Source: Schistosoma haematobium
Lineage: Eukaryota > Platyhelminthes > Trematoda > Strigeidida > Schistosomatidae
NCBI RefSeq assembly: GCF_000699445.3
Contig: NC_067196.1
Location: 72,299,864 to 72,363,863 of the forward strand
Direction: 5' to 3'
DNA length: 64,000 nt
A model generated the notes under the pieces. That model ran no database searches. It was given only the letters and a program-made list of their open reading frames with translations, and had not been told where the DNA came from. This document shows, one piece after another, positions 45,701-53,494 of the stretch (its first letter is position 1; each line of letters begins with the position of its first letter). Made by a program: the position numbers and the translations under genes.

Positions 45701-46605
45701 GGTCCAGTTTTTTTTAAATATCAAAATGCCATCGAAACATGAAGTCTTAGTAAGATATTGTTTCATTTTGATATCTATAAAATATGACATTTTTCAAAGC
45801 ACATGATAAATAAATCATAGTATCAAAATACTAGGGTTTGTTTGTTCTATCATGAACTATATTGATTATGATGCTTAACCTCTGTATTTATTCGGATTTA
45901 AAATTAGATAGAATCAAGCTCATATTTTAGTGTTTCATACTATAATTTATCTAAGAACTGTGATACTACTGTTCAGTAATCTTTCCCACAGCTAGTATCT
46001 TTCAAACATTCAACGAAGTACCTGTCATGTGATAATCTCTTGTCAAGATGCCTGAGTTTTTCAACTTAATCCGTGGTACTTGAGTTCAACTACGTAAAAT
46101 AATACTCTGCTGAACGAATACCCGTATACGATTTCTGTGACGTACTGTATAATCACGGTGTTATGAAAGTATTTCGGAATGATAAATAAATTAATCCACG
46201 TAATAAATTTTGATGTAATCCGTCTATGACATGTTATTGTACAATAAAAGTTCGAGTATGCCATTAACTGTCCTACATTCTTTAAGACCTTTACAAAAAT
46301 TTAAAAGATGATTAGACTTAAATATCGTAGTAAATTATCAACATTCTGAGCATTCGGACTTCAAAGTGTGTTGATAAATGTATAACGGAAATAAAATGAG
46401 TAAAAATGAGAATTATTATATAAATTTATGACTACACAACTACTTTTCTGAAAGTATCTGATTATTAACTTATATTTAGGCATTTTCACGAGTAATGGAC
46501 GATCAATTTCATGATCTTGTTCAAAAATGTTTTACCAAGAAAAAATGGGGTAGTTTGGATAGCTTAACATCTTCACCTTCATTTCGACGTGCCATTATAT
46601 CTTGA
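20944..46605 (+). CDS. CCNY: Cyclin-Y, membrane-anchored cyclin (8 coding exons)
   Basis: The spliced reading is 1311 bases, 436 residues plus stop, over exons 20944-21358, 23913-23990, 29113-29147, 30931-31146, 33852-33971, 35232-35398, 45313-45466 and 46480-46605. All introns are GT-AG and the phases agree. Human cyclin-Y is 341 residues; the extra length is in the N-terminal half. Residues 1-8 (MGNFCACC) give an N-myristoylation signal with palmitoylatable Cys, as in the family, so it should sit on the plasma membrane. LQHISERE (about 130-137) matches the family's LQHISDRE. The cyclin box runs from about 209 to 355 and includes [34 protein letters not shown] and [20 protein letters not shown]. 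The C-terminus [11 protein letters not shown] resembles the 14-3-3 site of the human protein, and the end RAIIS resembles AIIS. Known family role: activates CDK14/CDK16, for example in LRP6 phosphorylation in Wnt signalling. A possible AATAAA is at 47592-47597. Confidence 0.95.
22455..23250 (+). mobile_element. RTE-derived deletion element: 5' head joined to 3' ORF end (intron 1)
   Basis: The left part (about 22465-22760) matches the head unit at 54105-54220: CACATAAACATTGATAC, ATATATGCGCCACACAAATC, then GGGCTTTGATACTGCCCGGA. The right part from about 22770 is the very end of an RTE coding region ([13 protein letters not shown], then [19 protein letters not shown]) and its 3' UTR. Endonuclease and RT are absent, so this is an internally deleted, non-autonomous copy. 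The head motif occurs twice inside it (near 22505-22560 and 22720-22770). Confidence 0.6.
22799..23418 (+). repeat. Left arm of a 0.62-kb inverted repeat in intron 1
   Basis: This segment is a close reverse complement of 32167-32807 in intron 4. It covers the same tail-to-tail RTE composite in both places, with a net length difference of about 21 bases near the GTCA-repeat and TTTGTGTAACTTGG region. Confidence 0.8.
23259..23650 (-). mobile_element. RTE-like 3' end fragment, tail-to-tail with the preceding copy
   Basis: On the minus strand this reads the end of the RTE ORF (a [14 protein letters not shown] and WRLW region near 23600-23480, then [13 protein letters not shown] near 23455-23410). 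The family 3' tail follows: ATGAATCCGGTGTTCATCTT, GTTGTGCTAATGAGGTATG and finally TAGCTGACTGACTGACTGAC. The tail abuts the tail of the plus-strand copy at about 23255. Confidence 0.65.
23913..23990 (+). CDS. CCNY: Cyclin-Y exon 2 (residues 139-164)
   Basis: The acceptor TTTTTTAG precedes 23913 and the donor GTATGT follows 23990; phase is 1 on both sides. It reads [20 protein letters not shown] then SKDIER, matching the STIFLSKSQTDVREKR region of the human protein. Being 78 bases (a multiple of three) and phase-matched, it could be skipped without a frameshift. Confidence 0.88.
23991..27415. other. Intron 2, first part: no recognised feature
   Basis: AT-rich intron sequence. A run of nine G stands at 24573-24581. 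I saw no retroelement protein remnant and no repeat shared with other parts of the window. Confidence 0.3.
27416..27428. repeat. Left copy of 13-bp direct repeat flanking Penelope copy 2
   Basis: The 13 bases TTGTTAATATCAT occur here and again at 29026-29038, exactly flanking the second Penelope-like copy. They are best read as a target-site duplication. Confidence 0.65.
27432..27516 (-). repeat. Left arm of the 85-bp inverted repeat, Penelope copy 2
   Basis: It pairs with 28799-28882, from GCCACTTCTT at the outer end to AAGAATATTTGGTGCA at the inner end. It corresponds to the same 3'-terminal sequence that forms the outer ends of the 885-bp repeat in the first copy. Confidence 0.7.
28799..28882 (+). 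repeat. Right arm of the 85-bp inverted repeat, Penelope copy 2
   Basis: An inverted copy of the element's 3' terminus, attached directly to the truncated RT. The segment from here to 29025 continues into the right tail shared with the first Penelope copy. Confidence 0.7.
29026..29038. repeat. Right copy of 13-bp direct repeat flanking Penelope copy 2
   Basis: Perfect match to 27416-27428. Confidence 0.65.
29113..29147 (+). CDS. CCNY: Cyclin-Y exon 3 micro-exon (residues 165-176)
   Basis: A 35-base exon between CATAG and GTAAGT reads [12 protein letters not shown]. It shifts phase from 1 to 0, which is exactly what exons 2 and 4 require. Micro-exons are common in schistosome genes. Confidence 0.85.
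29321..29492 (-). mobile_element. Antisense hammerhead SINE (Smalpha-like), 5'-truncated
   Basis: On the minus strand the order is a tRNA-like B box (GGTTCGAATCTCGCG, near 29477-29491), the hammerhead ribozyme (29454-29411), then the 3' part with CATGGTGGTCTAGC and CTGTGAAATTTCTAAAATCT down to 29321. The A-box half is missing. Its 3' part (29321-29422) forms a 102-bp inverted repeat with the sense copy at 29493-29594. Confidence 0.75.
29411..29454 (-). ncRNA. Hammerhead ribozyme, antisense copy
   Basis: On the minus strand all core elements are present: stem I CACUG/CAGUG (5 pairs), CUGAGGA, stem II GUCC...GGAC (4 pairs, loop CAUACUA), GAAA, a short stem III within ACGGCCGU (3 pairs), and the cleavage triplet GUC at 29418-29416, so self-cleavage is expected between 29416 and 29415. 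The very short stem III is typical of the schistosome type, which cleaves best as a dimer. Confidence 0.8.
29493..29965 (+). mobile_element. Sense hammerhead SINE: one full tandem unit plus part of the next
   Basis: It starts inside a hammerhead stem III (GGCCATC, then CAATGC), passes through the 3' part (GGTGGTCTAGC, CTGTGAAATTTCTAAAATCT to 29594), then a 5' region (29605-29770). A tRNA-like head follows, with an A-box-like AGTGGTCCAGTTGG at about 29778-29791 and a B box GGGTTCGAATCTC at 29823-29835, both internal RNA polymerase III promoter parts. A complete hammerhead (29859-29904) and a second copy of the 3' part end near 29965. Hammerhead to hammerhead is about 400 bases, which fits the tandem unit of such elements. 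Confidence 0.75.
29859..29904 (+). ncRNA. Hammerhead ribozyme, sense copy
   Basis: Stem I GCACUG/CAGUGC (6 pairs, 29859-29864 with 29899-29904), core CUGAGGA (29865-29871), stem II GUCC/GGAC with loop CAUACUA, GAAA (29887-29890), then ACGGUCAU with one C-A mismatch in stem III, and the triplet AUC with cleavage expected after 29898. The core is intact, but the stem III mismatch should reduce activity compared with the antisense copy. Confidence 0.75.
30781..30801. repeat. (CAA)n microsatellite
   Basis: About seven CAA units in intron 3. Confidence 0.85.
30866..30910. repeat. Poly-T, (CT)n and (AT)n tract before exon 4
   Basis: A T run, then CT and AT dinucleotide runs, just upstream of the exon 4 acceptor at 30930. 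Its pyrimidine-rich part may help acceptor choice. Confidence 0.8.
30931..31146 (+). CDS. CCNY: Cyclin-Y exon 4 (residues 177-248)
   Basis: 216 bases, phase 0 at both ends, with acceptor TGTATTACAG and donor CAG|GTGATT. It reads [20 protein letters not shown], then [16 protein letters not shown] and [10 protein letters not shown]: the N-terminal flank and first helix of the cyclin box. Confidence 0.95.
32107..32830 (-). mobile_element. RTE composite (tail-to-tail fragments), intron 4
   Basis: The right part (about 32330-32820) reads on the minus strand as an RTE ORF end ([15 protein letters not shown] near 32690-32645). The left part (32167-32320) is the family 3' tail on the plus strand. 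It is the inverted counterpart of 22.8-23.4 kb. A 57-base segment starting GAGTGGATGAACCTGGGTCA occurs twice here as direct repeats, at 32107-32163 and 32504-32560. Confidence 0.65.
32167..32807 (-). repeat. Right arm of the 0.62-kb inverted repeat in intron 4
   Basis: Close reverse complement of 22799-23418 in intron 1. The two arms lie about 8.75 kb apart and bracket exons 2, 3 and 4 of cyclin-Y. Confidence 0.8.
33737..33768. repeat. (AT)n microsatellite
   Basis: About 16 AT units in intron 4, 80 bases before exon 5. Confidence 0.9.
33852..33971 (+). CDS. CCNY: Cyclin-Y exon 5 (residues 249-288)
   Basis: 120 bases, phase 0 at both ends. It reads [20 protein letters not shown] then [20 protein letters not shown], matching the human stretch around [20 protein letters not shown]. 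Confidence 0.95.
33972..35231. other. Intron 5: no recognised feature
   Basis: AT-rich intron of 1260 bases without a repeat I can match elsewhere in the window. Confidence 0.35.
35232..35398 (+). CDS. CCNY: Cyclin-Y exon 6 (residues 289-344)
   Basis: 167 bases, phase 0 in and phase 2 out, donor GT|GTAAGT. It reads [20 protein letters not shown] then [20 protein letters not shown], the most conserved part of the family. The intron that follows is 9.9 kb. Confidence 0.95.
36831..37113. mobile_element. Inverted pair of degenerate hammerhead SINEs, intron 6
   Basis: Arms 36831-36945 and 37000-37113 are inverted copies (GGCAGAGATGGATGGT at one end, ACCATCCATCTCTGCC at the other). The minus-strand copy has an A-box-like GTAGCTAAGTGG and B-box-like GTTTGAACC. 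Its hammerhead, at about 36903-36862, keeps CUGACGA and GAAAC but has lost stem II pairing and the cleavage triplet. The plus-strand copy, at about 37043-37085, reads CUGGUGAGUCCCAAAUAGGU then CAAAAC, so the core is mutated too. The sequence type (GAGTCCCAAATAGG and CCTGGATTCCACTGCTAGCC) is that of the classic Smalpha family as I know it. Confidence 0.65.
38600..39984 (-). pseudogene. RT and C-terminal region of the SR2-like element
   Basis: Broken frames on the minus strand give a linker (39984-39760, [12 protein letters not shown] near the right end), [18 protein letters not shown] near 39765-39715, [11 protein letters not shown] near 39670-39640 (motif A, first Asp context altered), [18 protein letters not shown] near 39490-39435, and [18 protein letters not shown] at 39374 (catalytic ADD). 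Then come [20 protein letters not shown] and the C-terminal [20 protein letters not shown] near 39030. Stops in the palm region make it inactive. Confidence 0.75.
40386..41060 (-). pseudogene. Endonuclease of the SR2-like element
   Basis: A 210-codon open frame, almost intact: [10 protein letters not shown] (catalytic Glu), [60 protein letters not shown] (GDxNAxVG catalytic motif), [20 protein letters not shown]. Near the end the frame shifts and the final SDH motif is lost ([10 protein letters not shown] is where DHVT.N.IDH should be). This protein family is often annotated as craniofacial development protein 2; here it is plainly a retrotransposon part. Confidence 0.75.
41089..41150 (+). 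mobile_element. RTE family 3' tail fragment
   Basis: It resembles the tail AATGAGGTATGGCAACTTGG...CCTACGTTGTAGCTGACTGA found at 59690-59757, with many point changes. It directly abuts the 5' end of the SR2-like element, so that element probably inserted into or beside it. Confidence 0.5.
41185..41432. repeat. Foldback element with about 105-bp inverted arms
   Basis: Arms of about 41185-41290 and 41330-41432 are reverse complements with scattered differences. They share GAACGATCGTTATCGATAAC and a TTTATCAG(A/G)CTCTA segment and are separated by about 40 bases. No coding capacity. It looks like a MITE or foldback transposon. A clear target-site duplication was not found. Confidence 0.65.
43250..43490 (+). 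mobile_element. RTE family 3' UTR and tail, 5'-truncated copy
   Basis: It matches 59515-59757: TTAAAATGACTTTATACCTT (a run with changes), TTCTTTCTCCCTGTATCATA, then ATGGCAACTTGGACCGATGC and a TGACTGACTGACTGA end. A 240-base remnant of a target-primed insertion in cyclin-Y intron 6. Confidence 0.65.
43625..43805 (+). mobile_element. tRNA-derived SINE with degenerate hammerhead-like part
   Basis: A tRNA-like start (TGTATAGCTTAGTGATAACG, A-box-like; GGGATCGGGTCC, weak B box) is followed by CTGACAAGTACCGAATAGCA at 43743-43762, which resembles CUGANGAGUCCCGAAUAGGA of a hammerhead but lacks the core G and the GAAA. It ends with CATAATTTCCTGTCGACTAC. The ribozyme is judged dead. Confidence 0.45.
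44455..44575 (+). mobile_element. RTE head-unit fragment, intron 6
   Basis: It shares GAGCACATAAAAATTAGTAC, ATATGCGCCACACAAGTCAC and GGCTGTGATACTGCCCGGGT with the head at 54105-54220. The match stops at about 44575. Confidence 0.6.
45313..45466 (+). CDS. CCNY: Cyclin-Y exon 7 (residues 344-395)
   Basis: 154 bases, acceptor TTTTTAG and donor GAG|GTATAT. It reads [20 protein letters not shown] then [12 protein letters not shown], followed by a divergent loop and DRAYKLE, the end of the cyclin box region. Reading on past the donor gives a false C-terminus that stops at 45595. Confidence 0.95.
46480..46605 (+). CDS. CCNY: Cyclin-Y exon 8 (residues 396-436, stop)
   Basis: The acceptor ATATTTAG precedes 46480 and the TGA stop is 46603-46605. 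It reads [20 protein letters not shown] then [20 protein letters not shown] plus S. It aligns with the human tail: a basic run, a 14-3-3-like Ser motif, and the final AIIS. Confidence 0.9.
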   Translation, partial: AFSRVMDDQFHDLVQKCFTKKKWGSLDSLTSSPSFRRAIIS

Positions 46606-48986
46606 AATAGCTGTATCAACCGGATTTGTTTTTCTTTACATTCTGCACTAACGTGACAATTTAATTATTGGCTGGTTTTATTTACCATTTTCGGACCTCC
46701 TAATATCCGTCCTACATTAATATTCTATCGTTTTATTCTATTAAGAACATCATTATTGACTAATTTTTAAAAATACATGCACACCAAACTCTCCAGTGTC
46801 TCATATACATACATTTTGTAATCTAATTGATCTCAATTTACTTCTTCAACTGACAGACAAACGAATTGCATTTGTGTATAGTAATTCACACGTATAAATC
46901 ATTTGTTGAATTACAAAGAATTTCTGCTTCACAAGGAACATTAATACAAATTATTAGTGTTCAGTATATATACATAGTATGCATGCTTTTAATAACAATG
47001 TAATATTTGCCCATTTCTATTCCATTTATTGTTCTTACTTATTAATATTGCTCAAAGTTCTTTTTATAAATTTTGGTTGTCTTTCAACACAAATTTTTAG
47101 TTTAACCTATGTACGTGTGCATATTCTCATTTCGAATTAATGTGGCTTTTGTTTGTATTTTTAAAAATTTCTGTTCACTTTTATTTGTTGTATGCATTTT
47201 CCTCATTTTATTTCTTTTGTTGCTGTCTTTTAATGAGAAGATAATGTGTAGGCAATATATATATATATAAACCAGTGAAACATTCAAGGGATAAGCGTTG
47301 TTGTCACCAAGTTGGTTGTACTTTTTTTCAAACAAAAACTAATGAAAATTGTCAGAGCATTTTCTTCCTTCTCCATTCTCAAGATAGTTGTTTATGTGTA
47401 GTAGTGTTAGTTTGTGCAATCCTATTGTTTTATAAACATATTTCTTCTACATCCTACTACACGATTAAATAATCTCTCTATGTTGTGACGATCCTGATAT
47501 TATTATATAACAAATATGTATATGTATCGCATCCTCTCCTATTTTTCTCTTATAATAATATTTGATATATATATATATATATATATCGGTTAATAAAACA
47601 ATTTATTTAACTGGATGTACACCTCTCGAAATCTTTTTTAAAAAAGTGTTTAATCAAATTTACATCAGTAACCCATAAATTCACTCCACTTGGATATAAC
47701 TGCTTTTGACATTCGATTTCGTTTCTAAAACCATTATGCTCACAATTAAAAAAGTACATGTGAATATATCATTTTTGTTGTGTTTTAATTTCTAAAAAGT
47801 TTTTGTATACAGAATACGTAATAGGTCTGCTTGTTTTAGTTATTTTTGCAGTGAAATATTTTCAGTTGTATACCATAAGATGATGAAGATTCGTAGCTCA
47901 CAGCTACTAGTTTGATAACGTATGGCTTTTTTCAGGCCAGTTGGTTTATTTATCGAATGTCTGAGTCGAAACTTCAGTTAGGAGGAAGTAATTTACCAAA
48001 ATGTATCTAAAAGTAGTGTAGATATTGATATACATGTTGATAGATTGGATATATCAGCCTATAGAAAAAACAGCCACTAACCAAAAAGTAGGGGAGCACA
48101 TAATCAAAGTAACAGAGCAACACAATTACACATCAACTAGATATCAACTACTTGTGCTGATAATAATGTTTAGAAAGACAGAGGGATTCACGGACAAATC
48201 ACTCACTTCATGTTATGTACTATCACTAAACTGGCAATATCTACAGTGGGTTTTTTAACATTATACATAGTTCATGACTGCTAAGTCATTTTCAGTAATA
48301 AGCTATCAGAGAGATATCATAAATGTAGTGTCTTCTGGGTATATGGATCTGTTACTTTTGGACCACTATAGTTAAAACCAGAGGCGTGACTTGAAACGGA
48401 CGTTCGCAACGTGGACATATCCACTTTTCGTTGTACCGTAAGAAAGAAAATACCGTTATGTTTTAGGTCTATTGCAGTGAATGAGGACACAAGTGGGTAT
48501 AATCGAATGCATTTAAATACAAAATTACAGAACTTAGGAAAATCTGAGAGCCATATAATAATTTGCGAAATGTCAATCAATTGTCTAAAACTTGACTGTT
48601 CCTTTGCAAATATCAGTCAGTCATCTCAGACTTCATTGTTCCTTCGTTTCTATAATATTCATTCTTTGTTATTGTTCTCTTTTCTTCGCTCTTCTTCACC
48701 TTTGCTGTTAAGTATTTCACTTTCAGTTGATGATACATACTACTGATATCTATCGACATCAGTATCACACACACCATCTTTTATTTTTATGTACTTCTGA
48801 AAAGTGGATGAACTAAAACTGTTATGTCTGGTGTATCGGCACTGTTACGTACGTACTAACTATGTTGTGTCTGCAGTCTTACTGCCATTGTTTGACAGTC
48901 GGCCTGCTTGAGCATCTGGGCTACCTGTTCCTGCCATCTAGATATTTCAACAAGTTATCTATTTTTGTTTGTTTTAATATATCATT
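46606..48986. other. Downstream of cyclin-Y: 3' UTR and intergenic sequence
   Basis: No gene is supported. The nearest canonical poly(A) signal on the plus strand is AATAAA at 47592-47597, which would give a 3' UTR of about 1 kb. A (TA)n run is at 47566-47586. Open frames at 48025-48258 and 48411-48746 show no splice context or domain. Confidence 0.35.
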
Positions 48987-49268
48987 ATGTTTATTAATCG
49001 CATGACCTATTCTGCTGTGTTCCTGAAAAGTGTACAACCTTTCGTTGTCAAAGTTACAAAAAACTCAATAAGAGCCAATGTGGTTGCTGGCAATATACAG
49101 CGAAAAGAATGCACATTATTCAGATTTTCTCTTACTGAACTGCTAACATCTAACTGGCGATCACTCAATATTTATCGCCAGGACCGACCAAGAAAAAAGA
49201 AACGGAAACTTGTTGAAATACTTTACGCTGAGAATTCTATATTGTACCAAAAATATAATATTGAATAA
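48987..49268 (+). CDS. Unidentified small basic protein, candidate single-exon gene
   Basis: An ATG-to-TAA frame of 93 codons. The N-terminus (MFINRMTYSAVFLKSVQPFV) is basic, hydroxylated and free of acids, as in a mitochondrial presequence. The C-terminal half has a basic patch (DRPRKKKRKL) and ends LYQKYNIE. An AATAAA at 49264-49269 overlaps the stop codon, which would be an unusually short 3' UTR. I do not recognise the family. A small mitochondrial protein is one possibility, a chance ORF another. No known retroelement domain is visible. Confidence 0.3.
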   Translation: MFINRMTYSAVFLKSVQPFVVKVTKNSIRANVVAGNIQRKECTLFRFSLTELLTSNWRSLNIYRQDRPRKKKRKLVEILYAENSILYQKYNIE

Positions 49269-49269
49269 A

Positions 49270-51008
49270 GCTGACGATAATAATAATAATAATGGACTTC
49301 CCCAATCTTATTGTTTTTACTGGGAAACGGGAATCACTACAATTCCCACAACGCAAAATGAGAACACGAAAGACTAGTGCAATAAAGATTTATTGACTCT
49401 CCAAAAACTTTGTCCTCAGGCATAAAATACAATTATTTATGTACTAATTTTAACACAAAATATTACAAGGGGAAACATAATTACTGTAAAAAAACACTGA
49501 ATATAGTTCACCTGTTAAATCCGAACGAAGAATAAATGGATAGTAACTGCTAAGAATTATTTATGGACTATTATTACATATATTCTTACTGGATAATTAT
49601 TAAGTAGCTAAATTATATATATTTATACTCTCTTTATCATAAGCTTTCATTTGACCTATTGGTCACTATTGTACAACTTACTATTCTTAATTTGTTCCCA
49701 ATCTATTATTTACAGCCTCCCATACAGCCACTTTTGGCTTGACCTTGTATAATTCTTATTTTTTTACTTTATGATGAGATGGGGTCTGGTCTGCTTGTAT
49801 ATAAATCACGTATTTCTGAAGTATATCATTCACATAATGGATGCCAATATTGTGTTCTGAACTCAATGGGCAAGGCGAGAAGCTACCACATTTGAGGACC
49901 AATAACGATTCAGAGTTAACTCAAGGCTGCTAGTGCTGGTATATTTGTAATTGGTTTAGTACACGGACAAGGTCAAAGACGTCGGTATTCTGATTGGCGA
50001 TTTCGTCACTTGTTAATCGACCGGGGCATAAGTTATACCCGATACAGAATATGTTATATAGAACGAAATTTGACACATCATATTGAACAAAGTTGACGAT
50101 CAGTTGACACAAGAAAATATTTTCGTCTTTTTATCCTGTCATATTAAAACTGACAAGAGTTATTATGTTAACTAGCCTTTACCAAGACTTAACAGTGGAA
50201 CAAAAACACTTAGGATATTTTTTTTTAATCTTTGACAACAAGCATTTGTTCATTTGCAAACATTTTGTTTGACGTAACATTGATGTTCAAATGCTTCATA
50301 TTGAATTCGCGGTAAATGCATAAAATTCACCACGATATAATTCACTATGCTTACAATAATTTTATTTATAACAAAATTCGCATATCACAATATGAATAAT
50401 CCATGACAAGAATAGTATTAAAATATTTCAAACTACTGTTTGCAAACTACATATTAACTATTAATTTGAAGTTATTTTGTTTTCATAAATACAATTAGTA
50501 TTGCACAAAATAATTGCATCCTGTTACATGAATCGTTCTTGAGATTGTTTTTATAATCATAATTAAACTTTGAGTTAAATAGGTGTACACTTATCAAAAT
50601 TTTGTTTCAACCAGCAACAATACTTTTTATACAACAAAATAAGTGTGATTATAATTTATATATTACATCGATTATACAAACATATTGTAAAAGATATTAA
50701 AAGTACCATATTTTTCCATATAGAAATTGAGGTTTATAAAACGCTAATGAAAAAATATATATATCTACATTGAACATGCACAAATGCCGTTGCATCACAT
50801 TAGTTTGTTTAACTCAGTATTACTAACTAATAACATATGTTTACTGGTAGTGGACCAATTATTTAATAAATTGACTAGTGTATTCTTAATCTTGTCTAGT
50901 TTGGTTCTGTTATATTCGATTTAAAAACACTTGGAACAAAGTGGGGTGGGGACAGAAAAAGTAAAAAACGAAATCGATTCTGCTGTCAAAAAAAAGGGCA
51001 GGACAACG
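49270..51008. other. Intergenic region between convergent genes
   Basis: AT-rich with no recognised gene or repeat. On the minus strand an ATTAAA at 50867-50862 is a possible poly(A) signal for PYM1, 140 bases after its stop. Confidence 0.35.
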
Positions 51009-51301
51009 TCAGTTAGTTTTAAGTAACGTCAGCTGTTCAATGAGCTGTTCAACAGCTTGTTTGTGGCCTAACTTTATCAATTGGTCTTTGTTTAAACTCT
51101 CTCCAGCTTGTTTCTTTTTCTCTATCTCTTCTATTTGGAGTAGTCGTTTATGTTCACGTTTAAGCTGTCGATCAATATTTTCAGTGTTAGTCACGGTTGC
51201 ATCAGTTGGAATTTCAATGTTCACTTTATCAGAGTAATTTGGTGAAGTAGTACAGCATTTTGTAAGTTTTGTTGAATCCGGTTCTGTTTGCTCTGATGTT
51301 T
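51009..51301 (-). CDS. PYM1: PYM1 exon 4 (residues 113-209, stop)
   Basis: The acceptor is ATTTTTAG. It begins [12 protein letters not shown] and ends in a charged helix with a TGA at 51011-51009. Confidence 0.9.
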
Positions 51302-52097
51302 CTAAAAATCAAATCGAAGCAATTTCGAATTACATCAAAACACCTTTTTTGAGTAGACTCATATGAATGATGACTTTATGGAGTATTTATATAAGATCTT
51401 CCTACACGTAACTAGCGGTGATGATAGCTATGAGGAGCTGACTGCACAGAAATGATAGGAGCAATTTATATTGCAGATTATCAGTGAAATCAGGCATGAA
51501 GTATTATTGTAAGTAACGTATGGTATATAATATCCACCAGTATGATATCGTCGAATGAAGGACAATTATACAGCTCATCAGAACTGTGAGTGGAATTATA
51601 AAGATTCAAAAACTTGATTATGAAATCTAAATCAGCAGCTATAATGATGACGAAGTTTTCCTATGTGCTATCAATATCAATTTTACTTCTAAGAGAATGG
51701 ATATTCGCTTTAACTATAACCCCATTTTAATTTTTCTCTTTAATATTTTGCAAGGTTTTGCGGATTTTTATTTCCTAGCTTTTTACGACGTAGTTATTTC
51801 ATCCTGTATGGGGTTATTATCCTACTAGCAGAAAAGAATATTGATCTTCAAAATAAGAAAAAACAGTTGGTTAATAATCAAGCATTTTCAATTTATCAGA
51901 AATATCTTATTTATTCATTTGAAGCTGGTTCGTTTGTTTAAATGTATATCTATACAACGATTTTACTGAAGCTTTAATTTACATTCTTATTATTTCGAGA
52001 CCCAGGTAATATTTTCATATAAGTTGATGATATGTATAGGAAACATACGTTATATAAAATACGTCTGTTGGATATGGAAAATCTAGTTTCTACATGA

Positions 52098-52143
<46 letters not shown>

Positions 52144-53494
52144 AAAGGCACTAAAATTATTAACTGGACTAGAATGTAAGTTGACGGATTGTTGCACTAA
52201 CCTGGAGATTGGACATCAGTTTGTTTACATTTTGATTTCTTAGATTTTTTCTTCTTAAGGACTGGGTTTAATGCTGGTGTATCAGATTGTGACTGTTTTT
52301 GTCGTTCTAGCTTTAGCTTTTCCGCATCGTCTTTTGTCAAACCTGGGATGACGAACTGTGATTTCTTCTCAAGGATTTGTACACCAGCAGATCGGTAACT
52401 GGATATTCAAAATAAAAGCGTAACGTATATGATGCACAATCTTTTGACTAGTCAATAAATGAATTGATCTCAAAGCTAACGCCAACAGGCGAAACAAGAT
52501 GAAGAATTCGTATGTGAGGAACTCGTTTAAGAAATCATTTTGTGGGTACAAGCACATAAGCTGCCAACGACAAAGCGAATTGGATATCTATTGTTCTGCC
52601 TACCAGAATGAAATCGACACATAAAGCATATTTCGTTTCCAGACAGAACAGTAATCTTGTGTATATTCTCGTCATTGACGCATGATTGGTTTCTGAATAA
52701 CAAAGAACGGATACGAAGTAACAACACAGACGGTTGTTAATTGTAAGTAGGTATCAACTTCTACTTAATTATAGATAACCTATACTAGTCTATCATGGAA
52801 TAACAAGTGCGTGTTCGCTGTGAATATGCCTGTTCACATTTCATCGATGGTTAACTAGAGCATTGAGACTTCCACAAACCTTTGCGAAACCCTGAATACT
52901 TCGATCGACGATCCGAAAACTCATTGACTAGATTAATTTATCTTCAACAGACGAATAATTTTTCGAATGTCGATTTAAAGATGCTCATAGACTTCAGCAG
53001 TTAGCACTGATGTATAGAAACTCATTTAGGTTAAGTTTGACAGATCATGTACTTCAGAGGGTTATAACATGATCAGATTTACGTAAGTTTCAGTTAGTGG
53101 GTAGTATCTTTGTAGATTTTAATGCTAACAAACTTTAATTTACCAGTGAAATCATGCTTTATTCTTCTTTAGTTTTAAAGGTCTTCATTTTTATCATTTT
53201 ACGGAGAGAAATTGTGGTAGTCTAGATGCACCAAATATTTGAGTCGTAAAATTAACAAGTACTAAGGCAATTTATAAGATTTGGTAAAAACAAAGGAAAG
53301 CAACATAACCTACAGTGGAATTTCTTCTTGAGGAATGTACCCCTCTTTAACACGAACGGCTTTTCTCCATGTACCATCGGGTCGTTGGGTTGGGGGGATT
53401 ATCAAATTACCTATATGACAAGACTTAAACTACTAGTAAATAAAACTATACCGTTGTCATCACGAATGACACCTTGTCTTGCAAATCCATTCAT
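51009..53494 (-). CDS. PYM1: PYM1 homolog, exon junction complex disassembly factor (4 exons)
   Basis: Minus-strand exons 53494-53452, 53410-53314, 52398-52202 and 51301-51009 splice to 630 bases, 209 residues plus stop (human PYM1: 204). All introns are GT-AG and the phases agree. An in-frame TAG 27 bases upstream of the ATG fixes the start. Residues 10-48 are the Mago/Y14-binding domain: [20 protein letters not shown], then [14 protein letters not shown], almost the family signature. The middle is Lys-rich (KKKKSKKSK). The C-terminus is a predicted coiled coil ([20 protein letters not shown] then [20 protein letters not shown]), matching the human QLRKKLRQVEELQQ-type tail. Known role: binds Mago-Y14 and the small ribosomal subunit, removing exon junction complexes from mRNA. 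It is convergent with cyclin-Y. Confidence 0.93.
51302..52201. other. PYM1 intron 3, with (TA)n microsatellite
   Basis: A 900-base intron. A TA run of about 20 units lies at 52101-52141, 60 bases from the donor. Nothing else was recognised. Confidence 0.6.
52202..52398 (-). CDS. PYM1: PYM1 exon 3 (residues 47-112)
   Basis: The acceptor is TCCAG and the donor CAG|GTTAGT, phase 1. It reads [20 protein letters not shown] then [17 protein letters not shown], and a Lys-rich stretch that may be a nuclear localisation signal. Confidence 0.9.
52399..53313. other. PYM1 intron 2
   Basis: A 915-base AT-rich intron without a recognised feature. Two open frames at 52369-52557 and 52527-52727 on the minus strand are artefacts of exon 3 read-through and intron sequence. 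Confidence 0.6.
53314..53410 (-). CDS. PYM1: PYM1 exon 2 (residues 15-46)
   Basis: It reads [20 protein letters not shown] then [12 protein letters not shown]; donor CT|GTAGGT, phase 2. This exon alone identifies the family. Confidence 0.95.
53452..53494 (-). CDS. PYM1: PYM1 exon 1 (residues 1-14)
   Basis: It reads [14 protein letters not shown] and ends at the donor G|GTATAG with phase 1. The following intron is only 41 bases (53451-53411), in keeping with the very short 5' introns of schistosome genes. Confidence 0.85.

Noticed and set aside
48411..48746. 111-codon open frame
   Set aside because: Overlaps an equally long frame on the other strand; no motif and no plausible regulatory signals.
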